A stretch of DNA of 64,000 nucleotides from JBBDMC01 sp963775235 (GTDB lineage: Bacteria; Pseudomonadota; Alphaproteobacteria; Rhizobiales; Kaistiaceae). Where the stretch lies: NCBI GenBank assembly GCA_963775235.1, contig CAVZHY010000002.1:248001-312000 (forward strand), written 5' to 3'. Positions 17,933-27,351 of the stretch are shown here, in pieces. Position numbers and translations under genes: made by a program. The notes beneath the pieces were generated by a model. That model had not been told where the DNA came from. It did no database searches and saw nothing but the letters and a program-made list of their open reading frames with translations. Numbering within the stretch: the first letter of the stretch is position 1; the number at the start of each line of letters is the position of its first letter.

Positions 17933-19099
17933 TCAGAGGAGGCGCGTTGAAATGACCGGCGGAGGCGGAAGCAGACCGCGAAAGTAAGCCAGACCCGAAG
18001 CGGTGACCTGGCTGGCCGCGGGGTCGAAATAGTCGGCCGGCATCAGCCGCGTCTTGCCGGCGACAGCGGTGAGGTCGATCCGCGCCAGGCGGGTGTGCCC
18101 GTCGGCCGACTGAAGAGCCACCGACCCGCTGCCTTTCTCGCTGGCTTCAACGGCGAAAACGCCGACGTCGAAGGCTTCCTGCCGGTCGCGCTCGCTAATG
18201 GCACCGATGAAACCACGTGGCAGATAGCCGAAGGTATCGATGCGGGCGCGCACCTTCGGGAATTCCTGTTTCAGCCGCTCCTGCAAGGCGAGGCCGAGAT
18301 CCCCGCCGGAGAGCTGCACGTTGCCATGAGCGTCACGCTCCAGGCGGCTCGGCGGGATGAGGCTCGCCGCGAGCGGCGCACCGCCCTCGGCGGTGACCCC
18401 TTCCGACATGGCAACGACGCAGCGGCCGAAGCGCTGGAACGTCGTGCGGATGTCGGCGACCAGCTTGTCGACCGAGAAGGGAACCTCGGGCACGTAAACG
18501 AGATGGGGCCCGTCGGTCTCGTTGCGGCGCCAGGACGCGGCGGAAGCGGTAAGGAAGCCGGCGTGGCGGCCCATGACAATGCCGACGTAGATGCCGGGCA
18601 TCGCGCGAAAGTCGAGGTCGATGCTGACGAATGCCTGGGCAACGAACAGGGCGGCCGAGATGAAGCCCGGCGTGTGGTCGTTCTCGACGAGATCGTTGTC
18701 GATGGTCTTCGGCGCGTGGATGAGGGCGATCTCGCCGCCGGCCTCTGCCTCGAGCACCTGAAGCGTGCCGGCGGTATCATTGCCGCCAATGTAGATGAAC
18801 GCGTCGGCGCCAGCGGCGCGCAAGCCGGTGAGGATGCGTCCGCAATAGGCGGCGTCGGGCTTGTCCCGGGTGGAGCCGAGGGCCGAGCCGGGGGTGGCGG
18901 CAATGGCGCGCAGATCGTCCTCGGTGAGAGCGCTCAAATTTGCGAAATCTCCGGCGGCGACGCCTCGCACTCCAAAGCGGGCGCCGAGCACATGCGCGTC
19001 CTTGTGCAGGCGGCGCGCCTCGAGCGCCGCTCCGACCATGGTCTGGTTTATTACGGCGGTGGGACCGCCGCCCTGCGCGATGACGAAGACCTTTGGCAT
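17933..19099 (-). CDS. pfp: Pyrophosphate-type 6-phosphofructokinase (PfkA family)
   Basis: A 388-residue PfkA-fold enzyme. The two positions that separate PPi from ATP enzymes are both of the PPi type: the nucleotide site reads GGND (residues 105-108, Asp in place of the Gly of ATP enzymes) and the active site reads PKTIDND (130-136, Lys in place of Gly). It interconverts fructose 6-phosphate plus PPi with fructose 1,6-bisphosphate plus Pi, reversibly. The start has GAGAGGAG 5 nt upstream of the ATG at 19099. It is divergent from the acyl-CoA synthetase. In chemolithoautotrophs such enzymes can run in reverse as FBPase/SBPase and yield PPi, which is relevant to the cbb and sat genes in this window. 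Confidence 0.88.
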   Translation of the reverse strand: MPKVFVIAQGGGPTAVINQTMVGAALEARRLHKDAHVLGARFGVRGVAAGDFANLSALTEDDLRAIAATPGSALGSTRDKPDAAYCGRILTGLRAAGADAFIYIGGNDTAGTLQVLEAEAGGEIALIHAPKTIDNDLVENDHTPGFISAALFVAQAFVSIDLDFRAMPGIYVGIVMGRHAGFLTASAASWRRNETDGPHLVYVPEVPFSVDKLVADIRTTFQRFGRCVVAMSEGVTAEGGAPLAASLIPPSRLERDAHGNVQLSGGDLGLALQERLKQEFPKVRARIDTFGYLPRGFIGAISERDRQEAFDVGVFAVEASEKGSGSVALQSADGHTRLARIDLTAVAGKTRLMPADYFDPAASQVTASGLAYFRGLLPPPPVISTRLL

Positions 19100-19214
19100 G
19101 ATGCTCCTCTCGTCGGTGCAGCCGAGGAATGGCCTCCCTCGGGCTTGCCCTAACCCGGCGCGGCTACTATTGCACCGGCGCGTGCGGGTTAAAACGGATC
19201 AATAGCCAGTGACC

Positions 19215-20717
19215 ATGATCGAAACCATCGCGGGCGGCGCCGACCAGGCACCGGCAATTCTGGCGCCCGGCCGCCCTCCCCTGACCCGCGGCGGTCTCCG
19301 CCGCCTGATGGAGCGGACCGCGGTCGAACTCAATCGCCTCGGGATCGGCCGCGGCGACCGCGTGGCGATCGTGCTCGCCAACGGGCCGGAGATGGCGACG
19401 GCATTCCTGTCGGTCGCAGCCGCCGCGACGACGGCGCCGCTCAACCCCGCCTACCGGGAGGATGAATTCGATTTCTACCTGGGGGACATCGGCGCCAGGG
19501 CAATCGTGGTGGGGAAGGGGGAAGCCGGCCCGGCGGTCACCGTCGCCGAGCGGCGCGGCATTGCGGTGCTGAGGCTGATTGCCGACGACGACGGGCCGGC
19601 GGGAACCTTCACGATCGCCGGCGATGCAACCGGTGCGGCGGCCCCACCCGGCCCGTCGCAATCCGGCGACACGGCGCTTCTCCTCCACACCTCAGGGACG
19701 ACATCGCGACCGAAGCTGGTGCCGCTGACCCATGCCAACCTGGCGGCGTCGGCCAGGCATATCGGCGCAACGCTCAACCTGACCCCGGACGACCGATGTC
19801 TCAACATCATGCCGCTGTTCCACATCCATGGTCTGGTGGCGGCGGTCCTGTCATCGCTCACCGCCGGGGGCAGCGTCTTCTGCACGCCTGGCTTCAACGC
19901 GCTGCGGTATTTCCAGTGGCTTCTCGAGGCGGCACCGACATGGACGACGGCGGTACCGACCATGCATCAGGCGATCCTCGCGCGGGCCGGCCGCAACCAG
20001 GATGCACTCGCCGCCAACCGGCTGCGTTTCATCCGCTCGTCATCGTCGTCACTGCCGCCGCAGGTGATGAGCGAACTGGAGGCGACGTTCGGTTGCCCGG
20101 TCATCGAGTCTTACGGGATGACGGAGGCAAGCCACCAGATGGCGTCGAACCCGCTGCCGCCAGGTGTCCGCAAGCCCGGCAGTGTCGGCATCGCCGCCGG
20201 ACCGGAAGTGGCGATCATGGCGGAGGACGGCAGTTTCGTCGGCACAGGTGAGACCGGCGAAATCGTCATCCGCGGTCCGAACGTCACTGCCGGCTACGAG
20301 CACAACCCGGCCGCCAACGCGGAGGCCTTCGCCCACGGCTGGTTCCACACCGGCGACCAGGGCACGATGGACAACGAGGGCTATGTGCGGGTGACGGGAA
20401 GGCTGAAGGAGATCATCAACCGGGGCGGCGAGAAGATCTCGCCGCGCGAGGTCGACGAAGTGATCATGGACCATCCGGCGGTTGCCCAGGTGGTCACCTT
20501 CGCCATGCCGCACGACAAGCTCGGCGAGGAGGTGGCTGCGGCGGTGGTGCTGCGCGAGGGCATGCAGGCGAACGAGCGCGACATCCGCGATTTCGTCGCC
20601 ACGCGGCTTGCCGATTTCAAGGTGCCGCGGCGGGTGGTGATGCTCGACGAGATTCCCAAGGGAGCGACCGGCAAGCTGCAGCGGATCGGCCTCGCCGCCA
20701 AGCTTGGTCTCGGCTGA
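19215..20717 (+). CDS. AMP-forming acyl-CoA synthetase (oxalyl-CoA-synthetase-like)
   Basis: About 500 residues of the ANL superfamily. The P-loop-like adenylate motif is LLLHTSGTTSRPKLVPLTH (about residues 155-173), motif A4/A5 is SYGMTEASHQM, the hinge is GRLKEIINRGGEKISP, and the catalytic Lys is in KGATGKLQR near the C-terminus. The short N-terminus and the HTSGTTSRPK form resemble oxalyl-CoA synthetases (Pcs60/AAE3 group), but other short acids are possible. The ATG 19215 is used; a GTG two codons upstream is also possible. Its stop overlaps the ATG of the PanE-like gene, so they are co-translated. Confidence 0.82.
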   Translation: MIETIAGGADQAPAILAPGRPPLTRGGLRRLMERTAVELNRLGIGRGDRVAIVLANGPEMATAFLSVAAAATTAPLNPAYREDEFDFYLGDIGARAIVVGKGEAGPAVTVAERRGIAVLRLIADDDGPAGTFTIAGDATGAAAPPGPSQSGDTALLLHTSGTTSRPKLVPLTHANLAASARHIGATLNLTPDDRCLNIMPLFHIHGLVAAVLSSLTAGGSVFCTPGFNALRYFQWLLEAAPTWTTAVPTMHQAILARAGRNQDALAANRLRFIRSSSSSLPPQVMSELEATFGCPVIESYGMTEASHQMASNPLPPGVRKPGSVGIAAGPEVAIMAEDGSFVGTGETGEIVIRGPNVTAGYEHNPAANAEAFAHGWFHTGDQGTMDNEGYVRVTGRLKEIINRGGEKISPREVDEVIMDHPAVAQVVTFAMPHDKLGEEVAAAVVLREGMQANERDIRDFVATRLADFKVPRRVVMLDEIPKGATGKLQRIGLAAKLGLG

Positions 20718-21694
20718 TGCGGGTCTGCATCTTCGGGGCGGGCGCCATCGGCGGCTACCTCGCGGCGAAGCTCGCCGCTGCAGGTCGGGTTGATTTGTCG
20801 CTGGTCGCCCGGGGTGCCCATCTCGATGCGGTCCGCAGCCACGGGCTTCGGCTGATCGAAGGCGAGACCGAAACCACACACAAGGTTGCGGCCAGCGCCG
20901 ATGCAGCCGATCTCGGTCCGCAGGACTGCGTGCTCCTGACGCTCAAGGCACATTCGCTGCCCGGAGCGCTCGACGCGATGACACCGCTGTTCGGCGCCGA
21001 AACGGCGGTCGTGACGATGCAGAACGGCGTTCCGTGGTGGTACTTCTACCGCTACGGCGGGGCGCTGGAAGGGACACGCATCGAGGCGGTCGATCCCGGC
21101 GGCCGCATATGGGAAACCATCGGGCCTCAGCGCGCGATCGGTGCTGCGGTCTATCCGGCCGCCGAGGTGGAGGCACCGGGAGTGATCCGCCATCTCGATG
21201 GCCGGAGATTCTCGCTGGGTGAGCCATCCGGTGAAAAGAGCGAGCGCGCCGCGGCGATCGCCCGCGAACTGGTGGCGGCGGGCCTGCAGGCGCCGGTGCG
21301 CACCGATATCCGCGCCGAAATCTGGGTGAAGCTGTGGGGCAACCTCTCGTTCAACCCGATTTCCGCGCTGACCCGTTCGACGCTGGCGGCGATCGTTGCC
21401 GATCCGGGGACGCGAACCGCGGCGCGCGCCATGATGCTGGAGGCGCAGGCGATCGCCGAGGCGCTCGGCACTACCTTCCCGCTCGACGTCGACCGGCGCA
21501 TCGAAGGCGCCGGCGCCGTCGGCGAACATAAGACCTCGATGTTGCAGGACCTGGAACGCGGGCGGCCGATGGAGATCGACGCGCTGGTGGGTGCCGTGCA
21601 GGAACTCGGCCGGCTCACCGGCGTCCCCACGCCTGCGATCGACATTGTCCTGGCGCTGGTGCGGCGGCTGGCGGCGGCGTCGGCCGCGGCGTAA
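20717..21694 (+). CDS. Ketopantoate reductase family protein (PanE/ApbA-like)
   Basis: A 325-residue NADPH-dependent reductase. The N-terminus has CIFGAGAIGGYLAAKLA (Rossmann GxGxxG, residues 4-20), then TLKAHSLPGA and MQNGVPWW; the C-terminal helical domain carries the family LWGNLSFNPISALTRST and KTSMLQDLERGRPMEID blocks. It reduces a 2-oxo acid to a 2-hydroxy acid. True PanE is one option, but the coupling to an acyl-CoA synthetase instead of panB/panC leaves the substrate open. It starts inside the synthetase stop (TGATG) and ends 5 bp before the convergent rpe. Confidence 0.82.
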   Translation: MRVCIFGAGAIGGYLAAKLAAAGRVDLSLVARGAHLDAVRSHGLRLIEGETETTHKVAASADAADLGPQDCVLLTLKAHSLPGALDAMTPLFGAETAVVTMQNGVPWWYFYRYGGALEGTRIEAVDPGGRIWETIGPQRAIGAAVYPAAEVEAPGVIRHLDGRRFSLGEPSGEKSERAAAIARELVAAGLQAPVRTDIRAEIWVKLWGNLSFNPISALTRSTLAAIVADPGTRTAARAMMLEAQAIAEALGTTFPLDVDRRIEGAGAVGEHKTSMLQDLERGRPMEIDALVGAVQELGRLTGVPTPAIDIVLALVRRLAAASAAA

Positions 21695-21699
21695 CCGCC

Positions 21700-22371
21700 T
21701 CAGGCGGCGATCGTAAGCGCCGCCCGGCGGATGTTGGCGATGTTGGCGCGGTAAGCGTTGGCGCCGCCCTTGAACACGGCGGAGCCGGCTACCAGGACAT
21801 TGGCGCCAGCGGCGACGACGGCGTGGGCGGTGTCGGGGGTGATGCCGCCATCAACCTCGATGTCGATGGGTCGCCCGCCAACCATCGCCTTGATCCGCCT
21901 GATCTTTTCGGCCATCGCCGGAATGAAGGCCTGGCCGCCAAAGCCGGGATTGACGGTCATCACCAGAATCAGGTCGACCCGGTCGAGCACGTACTCGATG
22001 GCGCTTTCCGGGGTGGAGGGGTTGATCGACACGCCGGCCTTCTTGCCAAGGCCGCGTATCTGCTGAAGCGAGCGGTCGAGGTGGACGTCGGCCTCAGGGT
22101 GGACGGTGATGATATCCACGCCGGCTTCGGCGAACGCCTCGATGAAGGGGCCCGCGGGGTCGATCATCAAATGGCAGTCCATCACCTTCTTCGTATGCGG
22201 TCTCAGCGCCTTGATCACCGGCGGACCGAAGGTGATGTTGGGCACGAAGTGGCCATCCATGACGTCGAGGTGAATCCAGTCGGCGCCGGCCGCATCCACC
22301 GCCGCCACCTCCTCGCCGAGCCGAGCAAAGTCGGACGCAAGGATGGAGGGCGCGATGATGACTCCACTCAT
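21700..22371 (-). CDS. rpe: Ribulose-phosphate 3-epimerase (Rpe/CbbE)
   Basis: A 223-residue TIM barrel interconverting D-ribulose 5-phosphate and D-xylulose 5-phosphate. Signatures: IAPSILASDFARLGEEV at the N-terminus, HLDVMDGHFVPNITFG (metal-binding His/Asp), MTVNPGFGGQAF, and the closing IEVDGGITPDT. The ATG overlaps the cbbX stop by 4 nt, so it is the last gene of the cbb operon and regenerates ribulose phosphate for the Calvin cycle. Confidence 0.95.
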   Translation of the reverse strand: MSGVIIAPSILASDFARLGEEVAAVDAAGADWIHLDVMDGHFVPNITFGPPVIKALRPHTKKVMDCHLMIDPAGPFIEAFAEAGVDIITVHPEADVHLDRSLQQIRGLGKKAGVSINPSTPESAIEYVLDRVDLILVMTVNPGFGGQAFIPAMAEKIRRIKAMVGGRPIDIEVDGGITPDTAHAVVAAGANVLVAGSAVFKGGANAYRANIANIRRAALTIAA

Positions 22372-23324
22372 GTCGTCGCTCCGAAGTCGCTGCCGGGCGG
22401 CGTATTGAAAACACGGCTCGCCAGGATGTCTTCGGGCCCGATGGTCGACAGCTCTTCGGCGCTGAGCGGTCCCTTGGCGGTCTCGAATATCCGGTTGGCG
22501 TGGCGCAGGCGCGCCCGATCAAGTGCGTTGCGGATAGAGCGCGCGTTGGCGAAATGCGGCTGCGTGCGGCGGCGGGCGATGTAGCGCGCGAACGCCTCCC
22601 GCGCGTCGGGTGAGAGGTGATAGTTCTGGTGGTCCAGCATCATCTTCGCGATCGCCAGCAGTTCGGCGTCGTTATAATCGGGGAAGTCGATGTGATGGGC
22701 AACACGTGAACGAAAGCCAGGATTGGCGGAAAAGAACCGCTCCATGCGATCGGCGTAGCCGGCGAGAACGACGACAAGGTCGTCGCGCTGGTTCTCCATG
22801 ATCTGGAGCAGGATCTCGATCGCCTCCTGGCCGTAGTCGCGCTCATTCTCGGGCCGATAGAGATAGTAGGCCTCGTCGATAAACAGCACACCGCCCATCG
22901 CCTTCTTCAGGATTTCCTTGGTCTTGGGGGCGGTGTGCCCGATGTATTGGCCGACGAGGTCGTCGCGCGTCACGGTGACCAGATGGCCCTTGCGGATGTA
23001 ACCGAGCCGATGAAGGAGGTTGGCCATCCTGAGGGCGACGGTGGTCTTGCCGGTGCCGGGGTTGCCGGTGAAGCTCATGTGCAGGGTCGGCGCCTCGTGG
23101 ACGAGGCCGAGGCGTTTGCGCGCCCGCTCCACCAGCAGCAGCGCCGCGATCTCGCGGATGCGCCGCTTGACCGGCGCCAGCCCGACCAGTTCACGATCGA
23201 GCTCCGCCAGAACCTCCTGGACTTCGGATTCGACGAACTCGCGTTTGAGATCGACGGCGGTGTCGTCAGGCGCCGGGGCGCCCGGCTGAGCCTCGGCCAT
23301 GTCCACTGTATCGTCCTTTCGCAT
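22368..23324 (-). CDS. cbbX: CbbX, red-type RuBisCO activase (AAA+)
   Basis: A 318-residue AAA+ ATPase that frees red-type RuBisCO from inhibitory sugar phosphates by pulling on the large-subunit C-terminus. Walker A is GNPGTGKTT, Walker B is GVLFIDEAYYLY, and the pore-loop and sensor regions (YIGHTAPKTKE, SRVAHHIDFPDY) are as in Rhodobacter CbbX. AAAGG lies just upstream of ATG 23324; another ATG eight codons in is possible. It follows cbbS by 26 bp and overlaps rpe. Its presence confirms that the RuBisCO is the red type. Confidence 0.94.
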   Translation of the reverse strand: MRKDDTVDMAEAQPGAPAPDDTAVDLKREFVESEVQEVLAELDRELVGLAPVKRRIREIAALLLVERARKRLGLVHEAPTLHMSFTGNPGTGKTTVALRMANLLHRLGYIRKGHLVTVTRDDLVGQYIGHTAPKTKEILKKAMGGVLFIDEAYYLYRPENERDYGQEAIEILLQIMENQRDDLVVVLAGYADRMERFFSANPGFRSRVAHHIDFPDYNDAELLAIAKMMLDHQNYHLSPDAREAFARYIARRRTQPHFANARSIRNALDRARLRHANRIFETAKGPLSAEELSTIGPEDILASRVFNTPPGSDFGATT

Positions 23325-23350
23325 GAGCCTTTCGGATGTCCCTCACCGGC

Positions 23351-23791
23351 TTATGAAGAGTAACGCTCGCCCTCCGGCTTCTCGGTCGCATAGGACTGGA
23401 TGCTGTAGCGCTGCATCCGCCCGCCGGCCTCGGTGCGCCGGAGCACGAAGCCCGGCTCGTCGCTGGGACGGTTGACGATGAACGACATGCGCGGCGTCTC
23501 CCATCCGCGGGTACTGTCGAACGCCATGATCCGGATATAGTAATTCGGATAGCTTTTCCGGCAGTTGCGTATCTCCATCATGATCCCGGCGGGATCCTTG
23601 AGGTCGAACATCGGGTTGCCGAACATCTCCCAATAGGTGCTGCGCGGGTGTGGGTCGTCGGTGTACTCGACGCTCACCGCCCACTGGTTGTCCAGCGCGT
23701 AGTTCAACTGGGCGGTGATCTGCGCGTCGGTAAGGTCCGGCAGGAACGAAAATTGTCCCTGGGTGATCCGGTTTCCGGGATTGGTCATCAT
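23351..23791 (-). CDS. cbbS: RuBisCO small subunit, red-type (CbbS)
   Basis: A 146-residue small subunit starting MMTNPGNRITQGQFSFLPDLTD. The conserved WEMFGNPMFDL and NYYIRIMAFDS blocks are present, as is the extended C-terminal hairpin found in form IC/ID small subunits (FIVNRPSDEPGF onward). The reading frame stays open far upstream, but ATG 23791 with CGGAGA upstream gives the normal length. It lies 29 bp after cbbL and assembles as the top and bottom tetramers of the L8S8 enzyme. Confidence 0.95.
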   Translation of the reverse strand: MMTNPGNRITQGQFSFLPDLTDAQITAQLNYALDNQWAVSVEYTDDPHPRSTYWEMFGNPMFDLKDPAGIMMEIRNCRKSYPNYYIRIMAFDSTRGWETPRMSFIVNRPSDEPGFVLRRTEAGGRMQRYSIQSYATEKPEGERYSS

Positions 23792-23820
23792 GGCACGTGT
23801 CTCCGAAGTTGGGGCGGACG

Positions 23821-25299
23821 TCAGGCGGTCTCTGTGGCCGTGGGAACGAAGTCGGCGGTGTCGGTGGAGTCGTAGTTGAAGGTGATGTCCTTCCACACCT
23901 CGAGCGCCTGGGCGAGCGGACGGCACCATTTGGCGGCGTCGTTGAGGATCTGCGGGCCTTCGCGCAGGTAGTCGCGACCCTCGTTGCGCGCCATGATCAT
24001 CGTCTCCAGCGCAACCCGGTTGGCGGTGGCGCCGGCCTGGATGCTGTCGGGATGGCCGATGGTGCCGCCGCCGAACTGCAGCACGACGTCTTCGCCGAGA
24101 TAGTGGATGAGCTGATGCATCTGGCCGGCATGGATGCCGCCTGAGGCCACCGGCATCACCTTGTTGAGCGATGCCCAATCCTGCTCGAAGAACAGACCGT
24201 TCTCCAGGCTCGGCGACAGCTTCACTTCGCGGAGCGTGTCGTAGAAGCCCTTGATCATGAGCGGGTCGCCTTCCAGTTTGCCGACGACGGTTCCGGCATG
24301 GATGTGGTCGACGCCCGCCATGCGCATCCACTTGCAGATGACGCGGAAGTTCATGCCGTGGTTCTTCTGCCGCGAGTAGGTGGAGTTGCCCGCCCGGTGC
24401 AGGTGCAGGATCATGTCGTTCTTGCGCGCCCACTTGGCCATCGACTGGATCGCCGTGTAGCCGATGACGAGATCGACCATGACGATCACCGAGCCAAGCT
24501 CCTTGGCGAACTCGGCGCGCTCGTACATGTCCTCCATGGTGCCCGCCGTGACGTTGAGGTAGTGGCCCTTGACCTCGCCGGTGGCGGCCGAGGCGCGATT
24601 GACCGCCTCCATGCAATAGAGGAAGCGGTCGCGCCAGTGCATGAACGGCTGCGAGTTGATGTTCTCGTCGTCCTTGACGAAGTCGAGACCGCCTTTCAGC
24701 GCCTCATAAACCACGCGGCCGTAGTTGCGGCCGGAAAGGCCGAGCTTCGGCTTGGTGGTGGCGCCGAGCAGCGGCCGGCCAAACTTGTCGAGCCGCTCGC
24801 GCTCCACGACGATGCCGGTGGCAGGACCCTGGAAGGTCTTGGCATAGGCGACCGGGATGCGCATGTCCTCCAGGCGCAGCGCCTTCACGGCCTTGAAGCC
24901 GAAGACGTTGCCGATGATCGACGCCGTCAGGTTGGCGATCGAGCCCGGTTCGAACAGGTCCATGTCGTAGGCGATGTAGGCAAAATACTGCTGCTCGGTC
25001 TTGGTGCCGGGCCCGGTATTGGGCACCGGGTCGACCCGATAAGCCTTGGCCCGGTACATGTCCGCGGCGGTCAGACGGTCGGTCCACACCACGGTCCAGG
25101 TTGCCGTCGACGATTTTCCAGCGACGGCCGCGGCGGCCTCGATCGCATCCACGCCGGGCTGCGGCGTGATGCGGAACAGGGCCAGGACATCGGTGTCCTT
25201 GATCTCGTAGTCGGGCTCCCAGTAGCCCATTTTGGCGTAGGGAATGACACCGGATTTGTACCGTTCCTTGCCACTCATCGTCTTGGGTGCGGTGTCCAT
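23821..25299 (-). CDS. cbbL: RuBisCO large subunit, form IC red-type (CbbL)
   Basis: A 492-residue catalytic subunit that carboxylates ribulose 1,5-bisphosphate. Active-site blocks are TTKPKLGLSGRN (Lys about 183), GGLDFVKDDENINSQPF with the carbamylated Lys 209 and metal ligands Asp 211 and Glu 212, LHLHRAGN, GTVVGKLEGDP (loop 6) and ASGGIHAG. The red-type N-terminus (KERYKSGVIPYAKMGYW) and neighbouring cbbX support form IC. Start ATG 25299 has AGAGG upstream; the frame is open further upstream but without homology. All catalytic residues are intact. Fourth gene of the cbb operon. Confidence 0.96.
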   Translation of the reverse strand: MDTAPKTMSGKERYKSGVIPYAKMGYWEPDYEIKDTDVLALFRITPQPGVDAIEAAAAVAGKSSTATWTVVWTDRLTAADMYRAKAYRVDPVPNTGPGTKTEQQYFAYIAYDMDLFEPGSIANLTASIIGNVFGFKAVKALRLEDMRIPVAYAKTFQGPATGIVVERERLDKFGRPLLGATTKPKLGLSGRNYGRVVYEALKGGLDFVKDDENINSQPFMHWRDRFLYCMEAVNRASAATGEVKGHYLNVTAGTMEDMYERAEFAKELGSVIVMVDLVIGYTAIQSMAKWARKNDMILHLHRAGNSTYSRQKNHGMNFRVICKWMRMAGVDHIHAGTVVGKLEGDPLMIKGFYDTLREVKLSPSLENGLFFEQDWASLNKVMPVASGGIHAGQMHQLIHYLGEDVVLQFGGGTIGHPDSIQAGATANRVALETMIMARNEGRDYLREGPQILNDAAKWCRPLAQALEVWKDITFNYDSTDTADFVPTATETA

Positions 25300-25343
25300 T
25301 TCGTCCTCTTCATCGTTCGCAGTTGGCGGGAAACTGGTTCGGG

Positions 25344-26426
25344 TCAGGCGGCGTCGCGCGCCGATACGATCGACGGGTCGAGAGCGCCGCTGGCGTAACG
25401 CTTCGCCATCTCGGCCATCGGGACGACCTTGATGCGCGAAGCATTGCCGGCCGTGCCGAAGCGCTCGAAGCGATCGCGGCAAAGTACGCGCATGGCGTCC
25501 ATCGCCGGCTTCAGGAACTTGCGCGGATCGAACTCGGCGGGTTTCTCCATGGCGACCTTGCGGAACTGGCCGGTCATGGCCATCCGGCAGTCGGTGTCGA
25601 TGTTGACCTTGCGGACGCCGTGGCGGATGCCGCGCTCGATCTCCTCCACCGGAACGCCGAAGGTCTGGGGCATCTCGCCGCCGAAGGCATTGATGATGTC
25701 CTGCAGTTCCTGTGGAACCGACGACGACCCGTGCATGACAAGGTGGGTGTCGGGCAGCTTGGCGTGGATCGTCTCGATCACGTGCATGGCCAGGATGTCC
25801 TTGTCGGGCTTGCGCGAGAACTTGTAGGCCCCGTGCGAGGTGCCCATGGCAATCGCCAGCGCATCGACCCTGGTCTCGCTGACGAAGGCGACCGCCTGGT
25901 CGGGATCGGTGAGGAGTTGGTCGTGACTGAGCTTGCCTTCGGCACCGTGACCGTCTTCGGCCTCGCCGGCCCCGGTCTCGAGAGAACCGAGCACGCCCAA
26001 CTCGCCCTCGACCGAAGCGCCGACCCAATGGGCCATTTCGGCGACCCGCCGGGTGATGGCAACGTTGTAGTCGTAGGAGGCCGGCGTCTTCGCATCGGCC
26101 TCGAGCGAGCCGTCCATCATGACCGAGGTGAAGCCGTGCTGGATGGCAGTGATGCAGGTGGCCTCGTCGTTGCCGTGGTCCTGATGGATGCAGAGCGGGA
26201 TGCCGGGGTACATCTCGATCAGGGCGTCCATCATTCTGGCCAGCATGATGTCATTGGCATAGGCACGGGCGCCGCGGCTCACCTGCATGATCACCGGCGC
26301 GTCGCAGGCCGCCGCCGCTTCCATGATGGCGAGGCCCTGCTCCATGTTGTTGATGTTGAACGCCGGCACTCCGTAGCCACGCTCGGCGGCGTGGTCGAGA
26401 AGCTGGCGAAGCGTGATGCGGGCCAT
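25344..26426 (-). CDS. fba: Class II fructose-bisphosphate aldolase, Calvin-cycle type (CbbA)
   Basis: A 360-residue zinc aldolase making fructose 1,6- and sedoheptulose 1,7-bisphosphate. Metal and substrate motifs: GIPLCIHQDHGND, VEGELGVLGSLETG, AMGTSHGAYKF, VMHGSSSVPQ and VRKVNIDTDCRMAMTG. It sits between cbbP (39 bp upstream) and cbbL (44 bp downstream) on the same strand, which marks it as the Calvin-cycle isoenzyme. Start ATG 26426; AGGGAG is about 9 nt upstream. Length and motifs are normal. Confidence 0.95.
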   Translation of the reverse strand: MARITLRQLLDHAAERGYGVPAFNINNMEQGLAIMEAAAACDAPVIMQVSRGARAYANDIMLARMMDALIEMYPGIPLCIHQDHGNDEATCITAIQHGFTSVMMDGSLEADAKTPASYDYNVAITRRVAEMAHWVGASVEGELGVLGSLETGAGEAEDGHGAEGKLSHDQLLTDPDQAVAFVSETRVDALAIAMGTSHGAYKFSRKPDKDILAMHVIETIHAKLPDTHLVMHGSSSVPQELQDIINAFGGEMPQTFGVPVEEIERGIRHGVRKVNIDTDCRMAMTGQFRKVAMEKPAEFDPRKFLKPAMDAMRVLCRDRFERFGTAGNASRIKVVPMAEMAKRYASGALDPSIVSARDAA

Positions 26427-26465
26427 TTCGGAACTCTCCCTGTAATTCGCGTGATCAGATCGTGG

Positions 26466-27342
26466 TCAGCTCGCCCGCCGCTTCTGCTCGATGAGGCGGT
26501 GGATCAAGGGTGTCAGGATCAGCTGCATCGCCAGATCGAGCTTGCTGCCCGGAATGACGATCGAGTTGGCCCGCGACATGAACGAGCTGTGGATCATCGA
26601 CACCAGGTACGGGAAGTCGATGCCACGGGGATTGGCGAAGCGGATGACCACCATCGACTCGTCGGCGGTCGGAATCCAGCGGGCGATGAACGGATTTGAC
26701 GTGTCGACGACCGGGACGCGCTGGAAATTGATGTTGGTGTTGGTGAACTGCGGGCAGATGCAATGGACGTAGGAATGCATGCGACGCAGGATCACGTCGG
26801 TGACGGCCTCGGTGGAGTAGCCGCGCGTCGCCTTGTCGCGGTGGATTTTCTGGATCCACTCGAGGTTGATAACCGGCACGACGCCGATCTTGAGGTCCGC
26901 GTGCTTTGCAACGTTGATCGTGTCGGTGGCAACGGCGCCGTGCAAACCCTCATAAAAGAGAAGATCCGTTTCGGCGGGAAACTCTTCCCATGTCGCTGAA
27001 CGTCCCGGCGGGCGTGCAGTATCGCGCCGCCTCCTCCTCGTCGTGCACGTAGTGACGGGTGCGGCCCGTTCCTTTTTCGCCGTATTGGCGAAACACTGCC
27101 TCGAGTTCCTCCAGGATGTTGGCCTCGAGGCTGAAATGACTGAACGTGTGGTCGCCTTCGGCGTTGCGCCGGTCGTTCTCTTCCTTCATCGCCTGGCGGT
27201 CGAACCGATGGAAGGCATCGCCCTCGATCGACACCGACTTGATGCCCTCGCGCCGGAAAATCTGGTCGAACGTGTGCTTGATGGTGGTCGTGCCTGCGCC
27301 GGATGAACCGGTCACGGATATGATCGGGTGCTTGTTGGACAT
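26466..27342 (-). pseudogene. cbbP: Phosphoribulokinase (CbbP), one frameshift
   Basis: The N-terminal 120 or so residues carry the P-loop GSSGAGTTT and GTGRTRHYVHDEEEAARY; the frame then breaks at the sequence for GTFSD. Removing one base at 26991 (gac-a-tgg to gac-tgg) restores D-W-E-E-F-P-A-E-T-D-L-L-F-Y-E-G-L-H-G-A and then the intact C-terminus (KIGVVPVINLEWIQKIHRDKA to the stop at 26466). The reconstructed length, about 291 residues, is that of proteobacterial class I PRK. It phosphorylates ribulose 5-phosphate to RuBP and so is essential for the cycle, which argues for a sequencing error. Second gene of the operon, 9 bp after cbbF. Confidence 0.9.
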
Positions 27343-27351
27343 CGAGGGACC

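Noticed and set aside
23351..24616. A 421-codon frame ending as CbbS
   Set aside because: The first 275 codons are antisense-like noise overlapping cbbL in another frame; only the part from ATG 23791 is CbbS.
23821..26028. A 735-codon frame containing CbbL with a long N-terminal extension
   Set aside because: The extension overlaps the aldolase gene and has no similarity; ATG 25299 with its ribosome site gives the normal large subunit.
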